36,471 bases of DNA from Bacteroidota bacterium (GTDB taxonomy: Bacteria > Bacteroidota > Bacteroidia > 2-12-FULL-35-15): contig PLYN01000051.1 of the NCBI GenBank assembly GCA_003151815.1, positions 1 to 36,471 on the forward strand, written 5' to 3'. Numbering within the stretch: position 1 is the first letter of the stretch; every line of letters starts with the position of its first letter. Below the pieces are notes generated by a model that worked only from the letters and a program-made list of their open reading frames with translations, did no database searches and was not told the DNA's origin. Made by a program: the position numbers and the translations under genes. Below are positions 1 through 7,819 of this stretch, one piece after another.

Positions 1-1
1 C

Positions 2-211
2 ATTGGAAATATTGATGTGAACAAAAGAAAAGGTGGTGAAAAAGATTATCTTTTTGATGAATTGCTTTACAAATGCAGATTTTTGGTGGAAAGAACGAAT
101 GCTTGGTTAGATGCATTCAAAGCTATTTTAGTTCGTTTTGAAACAAAAAAAACTCATTGGAAATCACTAAATATATTGGCTTTTGCTGTGATTTTATTAC
201 GCCAACTTTAA
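2..211 (+). CDS. IS5/IS4-type transposase, C-terminal end (partial)
   Basis: The frame is open to the left edge of the window, so only about the last 69 residues of the protein are present. They contain the block FLVERTNAWLDAFKAILVRF followed by a hydrophobic tail ending in LRQL. In DDE transposases of the IS5/IS4 type the Glu of such an 'ERTNAW' block is the last acidic catalytic residue. The GTG at 17 is an internal codon, not a believable start. I could not identify the terminal inverted repeat of the element in the roughly 270 bases that follow, so its right end is undefined. The assignment to IS5 rather than another DDE family is from memory of the motif. Confidence 0.7.
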   Translation: MGNIDVNKRKGGEKDYLFDELLYKCRFLVERTNAWLDAFKAILVRFETKKTHWKSLNILAFAVILLRQL

Positions 212-484
212 ACAACTTCCATTCTTTCATGTTTATAATTAGAATGAAGCTATTTTAAATAGAATAATGATGATTATAAACCGTGAAGGGAAAAATAATA
301 GAGGATGTAAATTTTGAAATAAAACAAGCAATCAAAATTGGGATGAAAAGAGTGTAATTTCCCGTTAATGCACATACTAAAAAACAGAAGTGAAAGGGGC
401 ATGGATACTTCCGCTTAAAACAGCTGCCATTCCGATATACGGAACTGAAAACTCATAATTTTATTAGTGTTTTTTGCATTAAAA
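212..484. other. Intergenic, no gene seen
   Basis: AT-rich spacer between the transposase tail and the convergent ClC gene. It has no reading frame longer than about 16 codons, no clear terminator and no recognisable IS end. It may include the untranslated end of the insertion sequence. Confidence 0.5.
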
Positions 485-2326
485 TTAAACCAATTTTAAT
501 CTATTATGTTTTAATGAAATGTGTGGTTGTTTCTTCTCGTGTTCGTCAATGCCATTCTTGTATGTAGCTATAATATCGTGATAAGATAAAACACCAATAA
601 TAGTTGTATTCTCTTTTGAAACAACAGGTAATACCTCAACATCTTCTTTCGCCATTGTTTCAACCGCAGTTAGCAATGTATCATTCAGTCTTATGTAAAT
701 GCCTTTGTGCTTTATTAAGGTTCCTATTAAATCTTCTTGGGAATGAAGATTACTAAACAAGTTTGAAGAACTCAATATGCCTTTATATTCTCCTCCGTTA
801 CTTGAAACAATAAAATAATTTGATTGATCGTCCTGTCCCTGATTTACCCATTCACGAATTTCTTTTACGCTACTCTCTTCACTTATTATTATTCCATTGT
901 CATTAAGAATTTGCTCAACTATTAATTTCTCTAATACATCCGGTTCATAAGAATGTGGGGTTTTAACCCCCCTTCTTGCAATTTTTTCTGTCATAATAGT
1001 GTTTTCCATACTAAAGTAGGATGTGAAATAAGCAGTTGTGCAAGTAGCTAATAAAGGCAATAAGGCGTTGGATTGACCTGTTGTTTCCAATGCAAATATA
1101 ATAGAAGTCAGATATGCTCTGGAAGCACCTGCGAACATGGCAGACATACCCACTAATGCTGCTAATGGAATTGTAATTCCTGCTAATGGAAACCAATAAA
1201 TAATAATGCTTCCAAGTAATGCGCCTGTTGCCCCACCAATAGTGAGCAATGGCGCAAGAGTTCCGCCTGATGTACCACTGCTCAATGAAATAGCCCAAGA
1301 AATAAATTTTAATAAACACAACGACAATAAAATTTGTATTGACATTGTTCCTGAAAGTATACCTATAATGTTGTTGTATCCTACACCTAATGTGCGTGGG
1401 GCAAAATAGCCAACAATACCAACTGCTAATCCGCCAATTGCTGGCCACCAAGCCCAATGGATAGGCAGTTTTTCAAATCCGTCTTCGATTAAATAAACAA
1501 TTTTTGTAACCAAAACCGATAATAAACCAATTACAACACCCATAATGCTGTAAAATCCAAGTGATAAATTGGATGCTGATTTTATTATATTATTTATTGG
1601 AAATACCACACCTTCTTTAAACAGCAAATGATGACCTGCCGCTCCAATAATGCAAGCCAATGCTACGGGAATAATGGAACGTGGAGAAAATTCAAACAGT
1701 AATAATTCTATTGCCAAGAAAATCGCAGCAACTGGACTTCCGAAAATGGCGGACATACCAGCCGTAGCGCCTGCTGCAAGTAATATCTTACGTTCGTTAT
1801 GTGTTATTTTAAGCAGTTGTCCTAACGTAGAACCCAATGCCCCGCCCGTTGAAATAATTGGGCCTTCAGCTCCAAAAGGTCCGCCTGTACCAATAGCTAT
1901 AGCAGCAGAAAGGGGTTTTAAATAAATAATAGAGGGTTTAATTTTACTCTGATTCGTTAATATTTGTTCCATAGCTTCGGGTATGCCATGTCCGCGAATT
2001 GCTTTTGAACCATAGAATGCCATTAGCCCTACAATAAGCCCTCCAATTGCAGGAATAATAATTACAAACAAACCATACGTATTGTTAGCCGGGCTTGACG
2101 GCTCTATAGAAAAACTTCCATAAAAAGAAATGTTTGTAAATAGATCAATAAGATATACCAATAACTTGGCAACAAAACTTATACAAATAGCAACTAAAGC
2201 CGCTAAAGCCGAAATAGTAAATAAACGTTTTTTATTATAAGGTTTTTTTTGTTGAAAATTTTCCGGCTCCAATATTTCATTCAACGAAATGGAAATTGGA
2301 ATACCATTATTTAGTATATTTCTCAT
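485..2326 (-). CDS. ClC-family chloride channel/transporter with C-terminal CBS domains
   Basis: Inner-membrane anion channel or Cl-/H+ antiporter of 613 residues. The ClC signature blocks are present in order: GHGIPE near residue 112, GTGGPFGAEGP at 146-156 with the gating Glu at 154, GSPVAAIFLAIEL, then GTSGGTLAP in the second half. From about residue 470 to 605 the protein is soluble and looks like a pair of CBS domains, which bind adenine nucleotides in other ClC proteins. At the position of the inner proton-pathway Glu (E203 in E. coli ClC) my alignment by eye gives Leu (AIELL), so it may be a channel or an uncoupled carrier. It lies downstream of the DAB/SulP/porin genes on the same strand but is separated by terminator-like hairpins, so it is probably its own unit. 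Confidence 0.93.
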   Translation of the reverse strand: MRNILNNGIPISISLNEILEPENFQQKKPYNKKRLFTISALAALVAICISFVAKLLVYLIDLFTNISFYGSFSIEPSSPANNTYGLFVIIIPAIGGLIVGLMAFYGSKAIRGHGIPEAMEQILTNQSKIKPSIIYLKPLSAAIAIGTGGPFGAEGPIISTGGALGSTLGQLLKITHNERKILLAAGATAGMSAIFGSPVAAIFLAIELLLFEFSPRSIIPVALACIIGAAGHHLLFKEGVVFPINNIIKSASNLSLGFYSIMGVVIGLLSVLVTKIVYLIEDGFEKLPIHWAWWPAIGGLAVGIVGYFAPRTLGVGYNNIIGILSGTMSIQILLSLCLLKFISWAISLSSGTSGGTLAPLLTIGGATGALLGSIIIYWFPLAGITIPLAALVGMSAMFAGASRAYLTSIIFALETTGQSNALLPLLATCTTAYFTSYFSMENTIMTEKIARRGVKTPHSYEPDVLEKLIVEQILNDNGIIISEESSVKEIREWVNQGQDDQSNYFIVSSNGGEYKGILSSSNLFSNLHSQEDLIGTLIKHKGIYIRLNDTLLTAVETMAKEDVEVLPVVSKENTTIIGVLSYHDIIATYKNGIDEHEKKQPHISLKHNRLKLV

Positions 2327-2473
2327 TACTTATTATATATAGTGGCACAAAACCAACGTCCCAAAAATCAATTGCAACAATATTATTCCATTTAAAACCC
2401 CTGTAATGATAATAGAAATCTTTTCTAAATAAATTTAACAATAAAGAGTCGAAATAATAAACTTACAGCATAA

Positions 2474-2539
2474 CAACAAAAAACAATGTCCCGACAAAAT
2501 AAATTTTTCTTTTATTAAAATTTGTTTTCATCGGGACAT
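2474..2539 (-). terminator. Probable intrinsic terminator (porin side)
   Basis: An inverted repeat ATGTCCCGA (2486-2494) / TCGGGACAT (2531-2539) has a partly matching AT-rich inner stem. Read on the minus strand it is followed by a T-rich run (TTGTTTTTTG, about 2475-2485). It would end transcripts coming from the porin gene before the ClC gene. Confidence 0.6.
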
Positions 2540-2563
2540 GTAAAAATACTTATTCGTAAAATT

Positions 2564-2627
2564 TATACTGTGAAAAAATTAAAGAGCGTAAAAAAATCTA
2601 CATAGATTTTTTTGTCAGCACAGTATA
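2564..2627 (-). terminator. Nested hairpin after the porin gene
   Basis: The outer arms TATACTGTG (2564-2572) and CACAGTATA (2619-2627) match perfectly. They enclose a second palindrome, AAAAAATCTA/TAGATTTTTT (2591-2612). The inner stem ends in T residues on the minus strand, directly after the porin stop codon. It may be a terminator or a transcript-end stabiliser. Together with 2474-2539 it accounts for most of the 310-base gap between the porin and ClC genes. Confidence 0.5.
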
Positions 2628-2636
2628 TTTAAACTA

Positions 2637-4088
2637 TTAAAATGAAATTTGATATTGTAAATAAAGCATACCACGGCGTGCTGAATTAATCTGAGTATAA
2701 TCAATCGTTTTGGTATCTTCTTGATAAACAGGACGACTTTGGTAATTAAGACTTATTTTATTATAACCCGAAATCAGCCAATTAAAACCCATATCGACCA
2801 TTACCATGCTATTATATGCCAAAGCCTGATATTGGTTCACTTGTGCACCAATGTATGGTTGTAAAGTCCCGTGTTTTTTTAGCAGATCATTTTTAAATTT
2901 ATAACCCAATTGAGCAAACTCGGTATTACCGGTTCCCATCATTGGGAAAGCGTTTCCAAAAGCTTTAGAATTTACATTCGAATTGCTGGTGCTTGTATTC
3001 ATATTCATTACTCCGTTGTAACGCAAATAATCGTGTCCATAATTAGCATACGACCATGCAACATAGGCACTAATTGCATTTCCTTTTTCTTTGTTCAAGT
3101 AAGAATCATAAAATAAATCCACACCTACAATTTCTAAACTTTGATAAGAAAGATATTGAGCATTTTGAGCTGCAGTAGGAACTGCAGGAATAGGAATAGC
3201 TGTTGAATTCCAATAACGCATTGCGGCTTGTTGGTATTGGAAGCCTGCACCTAAAGTAAGCATGCGTTTTTTGCCCAAATATGTACCAGTATTGTATGCT
3301 AAATCGTTACTTTCCACATCAAAGAAATGCCATTTAAAATAACCTTGGTATTGGAGGTTAGGTGGCGTTGGAGCAAATTTAGAATTCATGGCAATAGTTG
3401 TATCAACAGAAGTTGCACTGGCCGAACCTGCGGTTGGTACTGCTGTTGCCATAGAGAAAGGTTTTGCAACACCAACCCTGTAATCAAACTTGCCTACCTG
3501 ACCTTTCATATACACGCCCATCTTACGACCGAACTGATCGTTCTGATCGGCTGTTGTTTGTTGGTAGATCGGCGCATCAGCCATCATTATGCTACCCACT
3601 GCTGGTGCAGAATAACGCAAGGGGCCACCCATACTAGTAAGTCCGGCACCAAATGATAACCATTTTTTATCTTCCCATACTTTATACTCTGCAACGGCAT
3701 CATGGAAAAATGCATCTTGCTTTCTTGGAGCTAAATAATTAAAATTATTCAAGCCAAATTGAGTGTATACAAATACGTGTTTGGTAACATATCCATATAA
3801 CTGAAAGCGCATCCGACGGATACCTGCGTCTGCTGTTTTGCTTTGTGCATAACCATTTACGGCACTTCCGGGGTCATTCCAATCATAACGAGCCTGAGCT
3901 TGCAATACAGCGGTTGCTTTTAGCCAAGTTGAACTATCCTTTGAGAGGTATACTTTTAAACCTTCTTTTGTGAATCTCTCATGAATTTTATCAGTGATAG
4001 ATTGAGATGTTGCCGGAACTTCGGGTACTTGTGCAAATGCAGACAAGCTTACCATAAAGCTAATTGAAAGTAATTTGATTTTTTTCAT
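2637..4088 (-). CDS. Outer-membrane porin, phosphate-selective porin O/P-like
   Basis: Predicted beta-barrel of 483 residues. I chose the ATG at 4088 because it begins a typical signal peptide (MKKIKLLSISFMVSLSAFA, cleavage before Q); a longer frame opens upstream at 4145 but would bury the signal. The mature protein starts with a short periplasmic stretch, then many alternating aromatic strands, including a region with RRMRFQLYGYV, and ends in ..YLQYQISF. A C-terminal Phe is the usual outer-membrane assembly signal. The arrangement resembles Porin_O_P (OprO/OprP-like) proteins. Its position behind sulP and dabAB suggests it admits an anion, perhaps bicarbonate or sulfate; that is inference from context only. 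Confidence 0.75.
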   Translation of the reverse strand: MKKIKLLSISFMVSLSAFAQVPEVPATSQSITDKIHERFTKEGLKVYLSKDSSTWLKATAVLQAQARYDWNDPGSAVNGYAQSKTADAGIRRMRFQLYGYVTKHVFVYTQFGLNNFNYLAPRKQDAFFHDAVAEYKVWEDKKWLSFGAGLTSMGGPLRYSAPAVGSIMMADAPIYQQTTADQNDQFGRKMGVYMKGQVGKFDYRVGVAKPFSMATAVPTAGSASATSVDTTIAMNSKFAPTPPNLQYQGYFKWHFFDVESNDLAYNTGTYLGKKRMLTLGAGFQYQQAAMRYWNSTAIPIPAVPTAAQNAQYLSYQSLEIVGVDLFYDSYLNKEKGNAISAYVAWSYANYGHDYLRYNGVMNMNTSTSNSNVNSKAFGNAFPMMGTGNTEFAQLGYKFKNDLLKKHGTLQPYIGAQVNQYQALAYNSMVMVDMGFNWLISGYNKISLNYQSRPVYQEDTKTIDYTQINSARRGMLYLQYQISF

Positions 4089-4224
4089 TTTAATATTTTT
4101 TTTTCGAGTAATATAAATTTTAAAAAGGTCTTGCAAAAGCCCCAACTAAAACTATTTGAAATTAAAGTTTGGGAACAAAATAACAAATAGCTAGCTGAGA
4201 CCATGCAAGAGTATTTTCTAGACA

Positions 4225-5868
4225 TTAGCCTTTTTTTAATACTTTAGTAGATGTAGGAGCGTGACCTTTAGGTTTGTGTGATTCATGTTCATTAATAGTT
4301 ACACTGCCACCATCTAATTCATAATCATGTTGAAAACCATGTAATGAATGAAGAGTAGTGTGATCAATAACCTGACAAGCGGATAAATCAAGAGTTACTT
4401 GTTTCCCTTTAGGAAGAGCATAAATTTTCTTTTTTAATCCAAGATAATTAGAGAATAATGCATCGCCTGTAACTTTTACCGTCACTAAATTACCGTTTTG
4501 ACTAACTTCAGAACGAGATTTGAAAAAATTGCCAAGTTGAGCTCCGCTGAATAAATTTAACAACAGCTCAAGTAATATGCCGCTTCCAACTCCAATTAAC
4601 AAATCAGTGGCAAGTGTCATGAAAATAGTAATGATAAAAATGATAAATTGATCCGTGCCAATATGCAACATGTGTTTAAATTCTTTTGGACTTGCCAATC
4701 TGTATCCTGCGAAGATAAGTAATGCGGCCAAAGCTGCATTCGGAATCATTTCAATTACCGGAACAGCAACTAAGAGCGCAACCAATAAAAACAAACCGTG
4801 AAAAAAATTAGCCCAACGTGTTTTTGCTCCAAAACCAACGTTTGCAGAGCTACGTACCACTTCAGAAATCATTGGCGTACCACCAATAATTCCACTAATC
4901 GCATTTCCAATTCCTAAAGCAGTTAAATCTTTATTTGCATTTGATTTACGATGATAAGGATCCAATCCATCAATTGCCTTCACGGTCAATAAAGATTCAA
5001 GACTTCCAATTAAAGCATATAAAATTACATATTGTATAAAAATCCCGGAGTTAGAAGTAAAACCAGAAAAGTCGACATTAATAAACTGTTTACCTAAAAT
5101 TTCAGTGATATGTCCAACTTTTACAAGTGAATATTTGCCAACTGTTTCATCAGTACCAATAGCAAAATAAATACCTAATGGAATTGCAACCAATAACACT
5201 ACAACAGGACCTGGGATTTTTTTCAGAAATCCACTTTTAATGAAAGAAAATCCAAATACAATTGCTAAACAAACAAAACCAATTATTGCAATATGAGAAT
5301 TTAAAGAAGGTATTAAAGAAGGTATATGACCTAACAAAGGGAGCGTTTCATAAGAAACCATTTTAGTGGGGTCTGTTTCACTTGCATGCTTTAAAAGTGA
5401 AGGGGCAATTCCTAACAAAACAGGTAACTGTTTTATGATTATTATCAAACCAATAGCGGCAAGCATTCCATGAATGGCTGCCCCTGGAAAGAAGTCAGCA
5501 AGACTTCCGAGTTTGAAAACACCAAATAATATCTGTAATGCGGCTGCGGCCACAATACAACCTAAAGCAAGATGCCAGCCTTGTTCGCCACCACCGAAGG
5601 CTTCTACAGAACCAGATACAATTACAATTAATCCGGCTGCCGGACCTTTAATTGTAAGACGAGAACCTGCTAAAAACGATACCACTATTCCGCCAATAAT
5701 AGCTGCAACTACACCAAAAATTGGATTAGGGAATCCACTGGCTTTAGCAATACCTAAACTTAAAGGCAGTGCTAATAAAAACACCATGAAACCTGATTGT
5801 AGGTCAGCCATGAAATTTTCTTTCATTCCTGCTAACCCGTCTTTGGGAATTTGATTTTTTGTTGACAT
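4225..5868 (-). CDS. SulP-family anion transporter with STAS domain
   Basis: Inner-membrane transporter of 547 residues. The first 430 or so are strongly hydrophobic with the SulP pattern (near the N-terminus MVFLLALPLSLGIAKASGFP; later FLAGSRLTIKGPAAGLIVIV). The C-terminal part has a STAS domain from about 440 to 525 (TVKVTGDALFSNYLGLKKKI; VTLDLSACQVIDHTTLHSLH) and a short His/Lys-rich tail. SulP members carry sulfate, bicarbonate or dicarboxylates; the cyanobacterial bicarbonate carrier BicA belongs to this family. It is 71 bases downstream of dabB on the same strand, so bicarbonate is the favoured substrate by context. The sequence alone does not settle sulfate versus bicarbonate. Confidence 0.9.
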   Translation of the reverse strand: MSTKNQIPKDGLAGMKENFMADLQSGFMVFLLALPLSLGIAKASGFPNPIFGVVAAIIGGIVVSFLAGSRLTIKGPAAGLIVIVSGSVEAFGGGEQGWHLALGCIVAAAALQILFGVFKLGSLADFFPGAAIHGMLAAIGLIIIIKQLPVLLGIAPSLLKHASETDPTKMVSYETLPLLGHIPSLIPSLNSHIAIIGFVCLAIVFGFSFIKSGFLKKIPGPVVVLLVAIPLGIYFAIGTDETVGKYSLVKVGHITEILGKQFINVDFSGFTSNSGIFIQYVILYALIGSLESLLTVKAIDGLDPYHRKSNANKDLTALGIGNAISGIIGGTPMISEVVRSSANVGFGAKTRWANFFHGLFLLVALLVAVPVIEMIPNAALAALLIFAGYRLASPKEFKHMLHIGTDQFIIFIITIFMTLATDLLIGVGSGILLELLLNLFSGAQLGNFFKSRSEVSQNGNLVTVKVTGDALFSNYLGLKKKIYALPKGKQVTLDLSACQVIDHTTLHSLHGFQHDYELDGGSVTINEHESHKPKGHAPTSTKVLKKG

Positions 5869-5939
5869 GATTTTATTTTTAAAATTGTTTGATTATTTAT
5901 TTTATTTATTTGTTTGAAATCTTTATTAATTAAATATGT

Positions 5940-7814
5940 TTAAGATGATTTATAAGGTGTTTCATGATACGTTTTAATATGAGGTCCAAGAAATATACGA
6001 GCATACATTTTAATCAATACAATGCCATTGATTATAAGGCTCAGGGCAGTAAAAAATGCAAGTATAGCTTGGTCTTCATGAACGTGGGTAAAGATTACAT
6101 CTTCCCCAATAAAAGTTGGCGTGATTGGAAAACCGGCTAACCCTAAACAGGACAAAAGAAAAATAAAAGCAAGTTTTGGATGTTCATATGAATGACCATA
6201 GAATTGATTTAGATCCAGATCTTTTTCAGCTGATTGCAATTTGAGAAGACATATATAACCAATAATTCCGGCAACAATTACACCGCTTAAATAAAGATGA
6301 ACTTGCGAGTATTCAAAATTTTCATTAAACGAAACTGCCAGTGCTATCCAAAAATGATTCATGATAATTAACATCCAACTTAATACAATACTTTTCCTTT
6401 CCGTAAATGCTTTAAAAACCATAATTAAACCTATGAAAGAAAAGAAGGTAGGTAAATACTCATGTATTTCACTTGGTATTGTTGGTTTGGTATATAGTGT
6501 AATTAATCCAATAATATAAGCGGGAATAAAGAGAAGAAGTAATCTTTTAATGGTGAGAAAATCTAATCTTCTTCCTAAAAATTTTATTGGATTCCATAAG
6601 ATACTGTTCAGGAATAAATCCAAATTCCATTCTTTAAGAGATAATGTATAAAACGAATATTCGATTTTTTTAGGAAAAGAATCTTCGATAGTTTGTTTAC
6701 GCGGAATAAAATTATAAAATTGTTCGCGAATTAAATAACTCACAACAGAAGGTGATACCAATAGTTGATAGGTTCTTAAAAAAGCATTTCCGGCAAAATG
6801 GAACAAAGCTAGTTTTTCAAATCCACAAGCCACTTCAATAAAAATTAAACCAATTTGTGAAATTGATGAATAGGCGATTTGGCTTTTTACTGATGATTGA
6901 ACTCTAGCTATTAAAGTGGCTACAATACTGGTAGACAAGCCAAGGATCGCAATAAGAATTCTAACAGAGGTTTGATGTTCCCATAATTCAAATGTTCTTA
7001 ACAAAAGAAAAACACCCATGTGTACAGAAAGAGAACCGTAAAAAATTGCACTTGATGGAGTTGGACCTTCCATCGCTCTTGGCAACCAGGATGAAAATGG
7101 AAGTTGTGCTGACTTAACAGCTGCTGTAACCAATATCATTAATGAAATAAAGACACCAATAAGACTGTGAGTCTCAAGTTCTGAATGCACTAATTCATCA
7201 TTCCTTAATTGCAAAAATGTGATGTTCAAATGCCACAAATGATGCGCCATCCACATGGCGAGAATCAAACCCACATCACCAATACGGTAAACCGAAAACA
7301 CTTTAATGGCATTTTTTACCGGTAAATATCTATCTCTGTAAAATGCGATCAATAAAAAAGAACAGATGCCAAGTATTTCCCAACCAATAAACAAGGTTTC
7401 AAAATTTCCTGCAAAGATGGCAATGTTGTAACCCAGATAAAAGAAAAGAATGGTATTAAAAAAACGTTTATAACCAGCTTCCCTGTGAAGATAATAACGA
7501 CTATAAACGGTTACCAAAAATGTTAAAAAGGCTCCAACAAAAAGATAAACTGCGGTAATTTTATCGAAACAAAAATCAACCAAAAATTCATAACCTTCTG
7601 TTTTGAAAACAACAATATCTTTTAAATTAAGCGTTGGGTGATTATGGAGTAACCAGTAGATCACAAAAACAAGAAAAGTTCCAAAATGCAAGCCTACAAC
7701 AGTAAATGCAGTCCAGGAGATTAATGTTTCCTTTTTACCTGGTATCAACAAACTGATTAGAAACCCAATTAAAGGAATAAGAATAAAAAGCTGAAGCAAC
7801 GGTGTCATTTCCAT
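5940..7814 (-). CDS. dabB: DabB, NuoL-like membrane subunit of the DAB inorganic-carbon accumulation complex
   Basis: Polytopic membrane protein of 624 residues related to the proton-pumping NuoL/MrpA subunits. The antiporter core is clear: GWEILGICSFLLIAFYRD with Glu146, the counterpart of NuoL Glu144, and AAVKSAQLPFSSWLPRAMEGPTP with Lys234, the counterpart of NuoL Lys229. A third block, YSSISQIGLIFIEVACGFEK, is followed by LFHFAGNAFLRT, where NuoL has a Lys (FFKA) and this protein has Arg. In the DAB complex this subunit is thought to pass cations that drive CO2 hydration by DabA. The start lies 5 bases after the dabA1 stop, so the two are almost certainly co-translated. No complex I genes are nearby, which supports DabB over NuoL. 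Confidence 0.9.
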   Translation of the reverse strand: MEMTPLLQLFILIPLIGFLISLLIPGKKETLISWTAFTVVGLHFGTFLVFVIYWLLHNHPTLNLKDIVVFKTEGYEFLVDFCFDKITAVYLFVGAFLTFLVTVYSRYYLHREAGYKRFFNTILFFYLGYNIAIFAGNFETLFIGWEILGICSFLLIAFYRDRYLPVKNAIKVFSVYRIGDVGLILAMWMAHHLWHLNITFLQLRNDELVHSELETHSLIGVFISLMILVTAAVKSAQLPFSSWLPRAMEGPTPSSAIFYGSLSVHMGVFLLLRTFELWEHQTSVRILIAILGLSTSIVATLIARVQSSVKSQIAYSSISQIGLIFIEVACGFEKLALFHFAGNAFLRTYQLLVSPSVVSYLIREQFYNFIPRKQTIEDSFPKKIEYSFYTLSLKEWNLDLFLNSILWNPIKFLGRRLDFLTIKRLLLLFIPAYIIGLITLYTKPTIPSEIHEYLPTFFSFIGLIMVFKAFTERKSIVLSWMLIIMNHFWIALAVSFNENFEYSQVHLYLSGVIVAGIIGYICLLKLQSAEKDLDLNQFYGHSYEHPKLAFIFLLSCLGLAGFPITPTFIGEDVIFTHVHEDQAILAFFTALSLIINGIVLIKMYARIFLGPHIKTYHETPYKSS

Positions 7815-7819
7815 ACTAT

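Noticed and set aside
1011-1457. 148-residue minus-strand frame inside the ClC gene
   Set aside because: Overlaps the clearly conserved ClC frame, and the translation is of low-complexity Tyr/Trp-rich type without motif.
5940-7814. NuoL of respiratory complex I
   Set aside because: There are no other nuo genes, and the gene is directly coupled to dabA; the NuoL-like core with altered late residues fits DabB.
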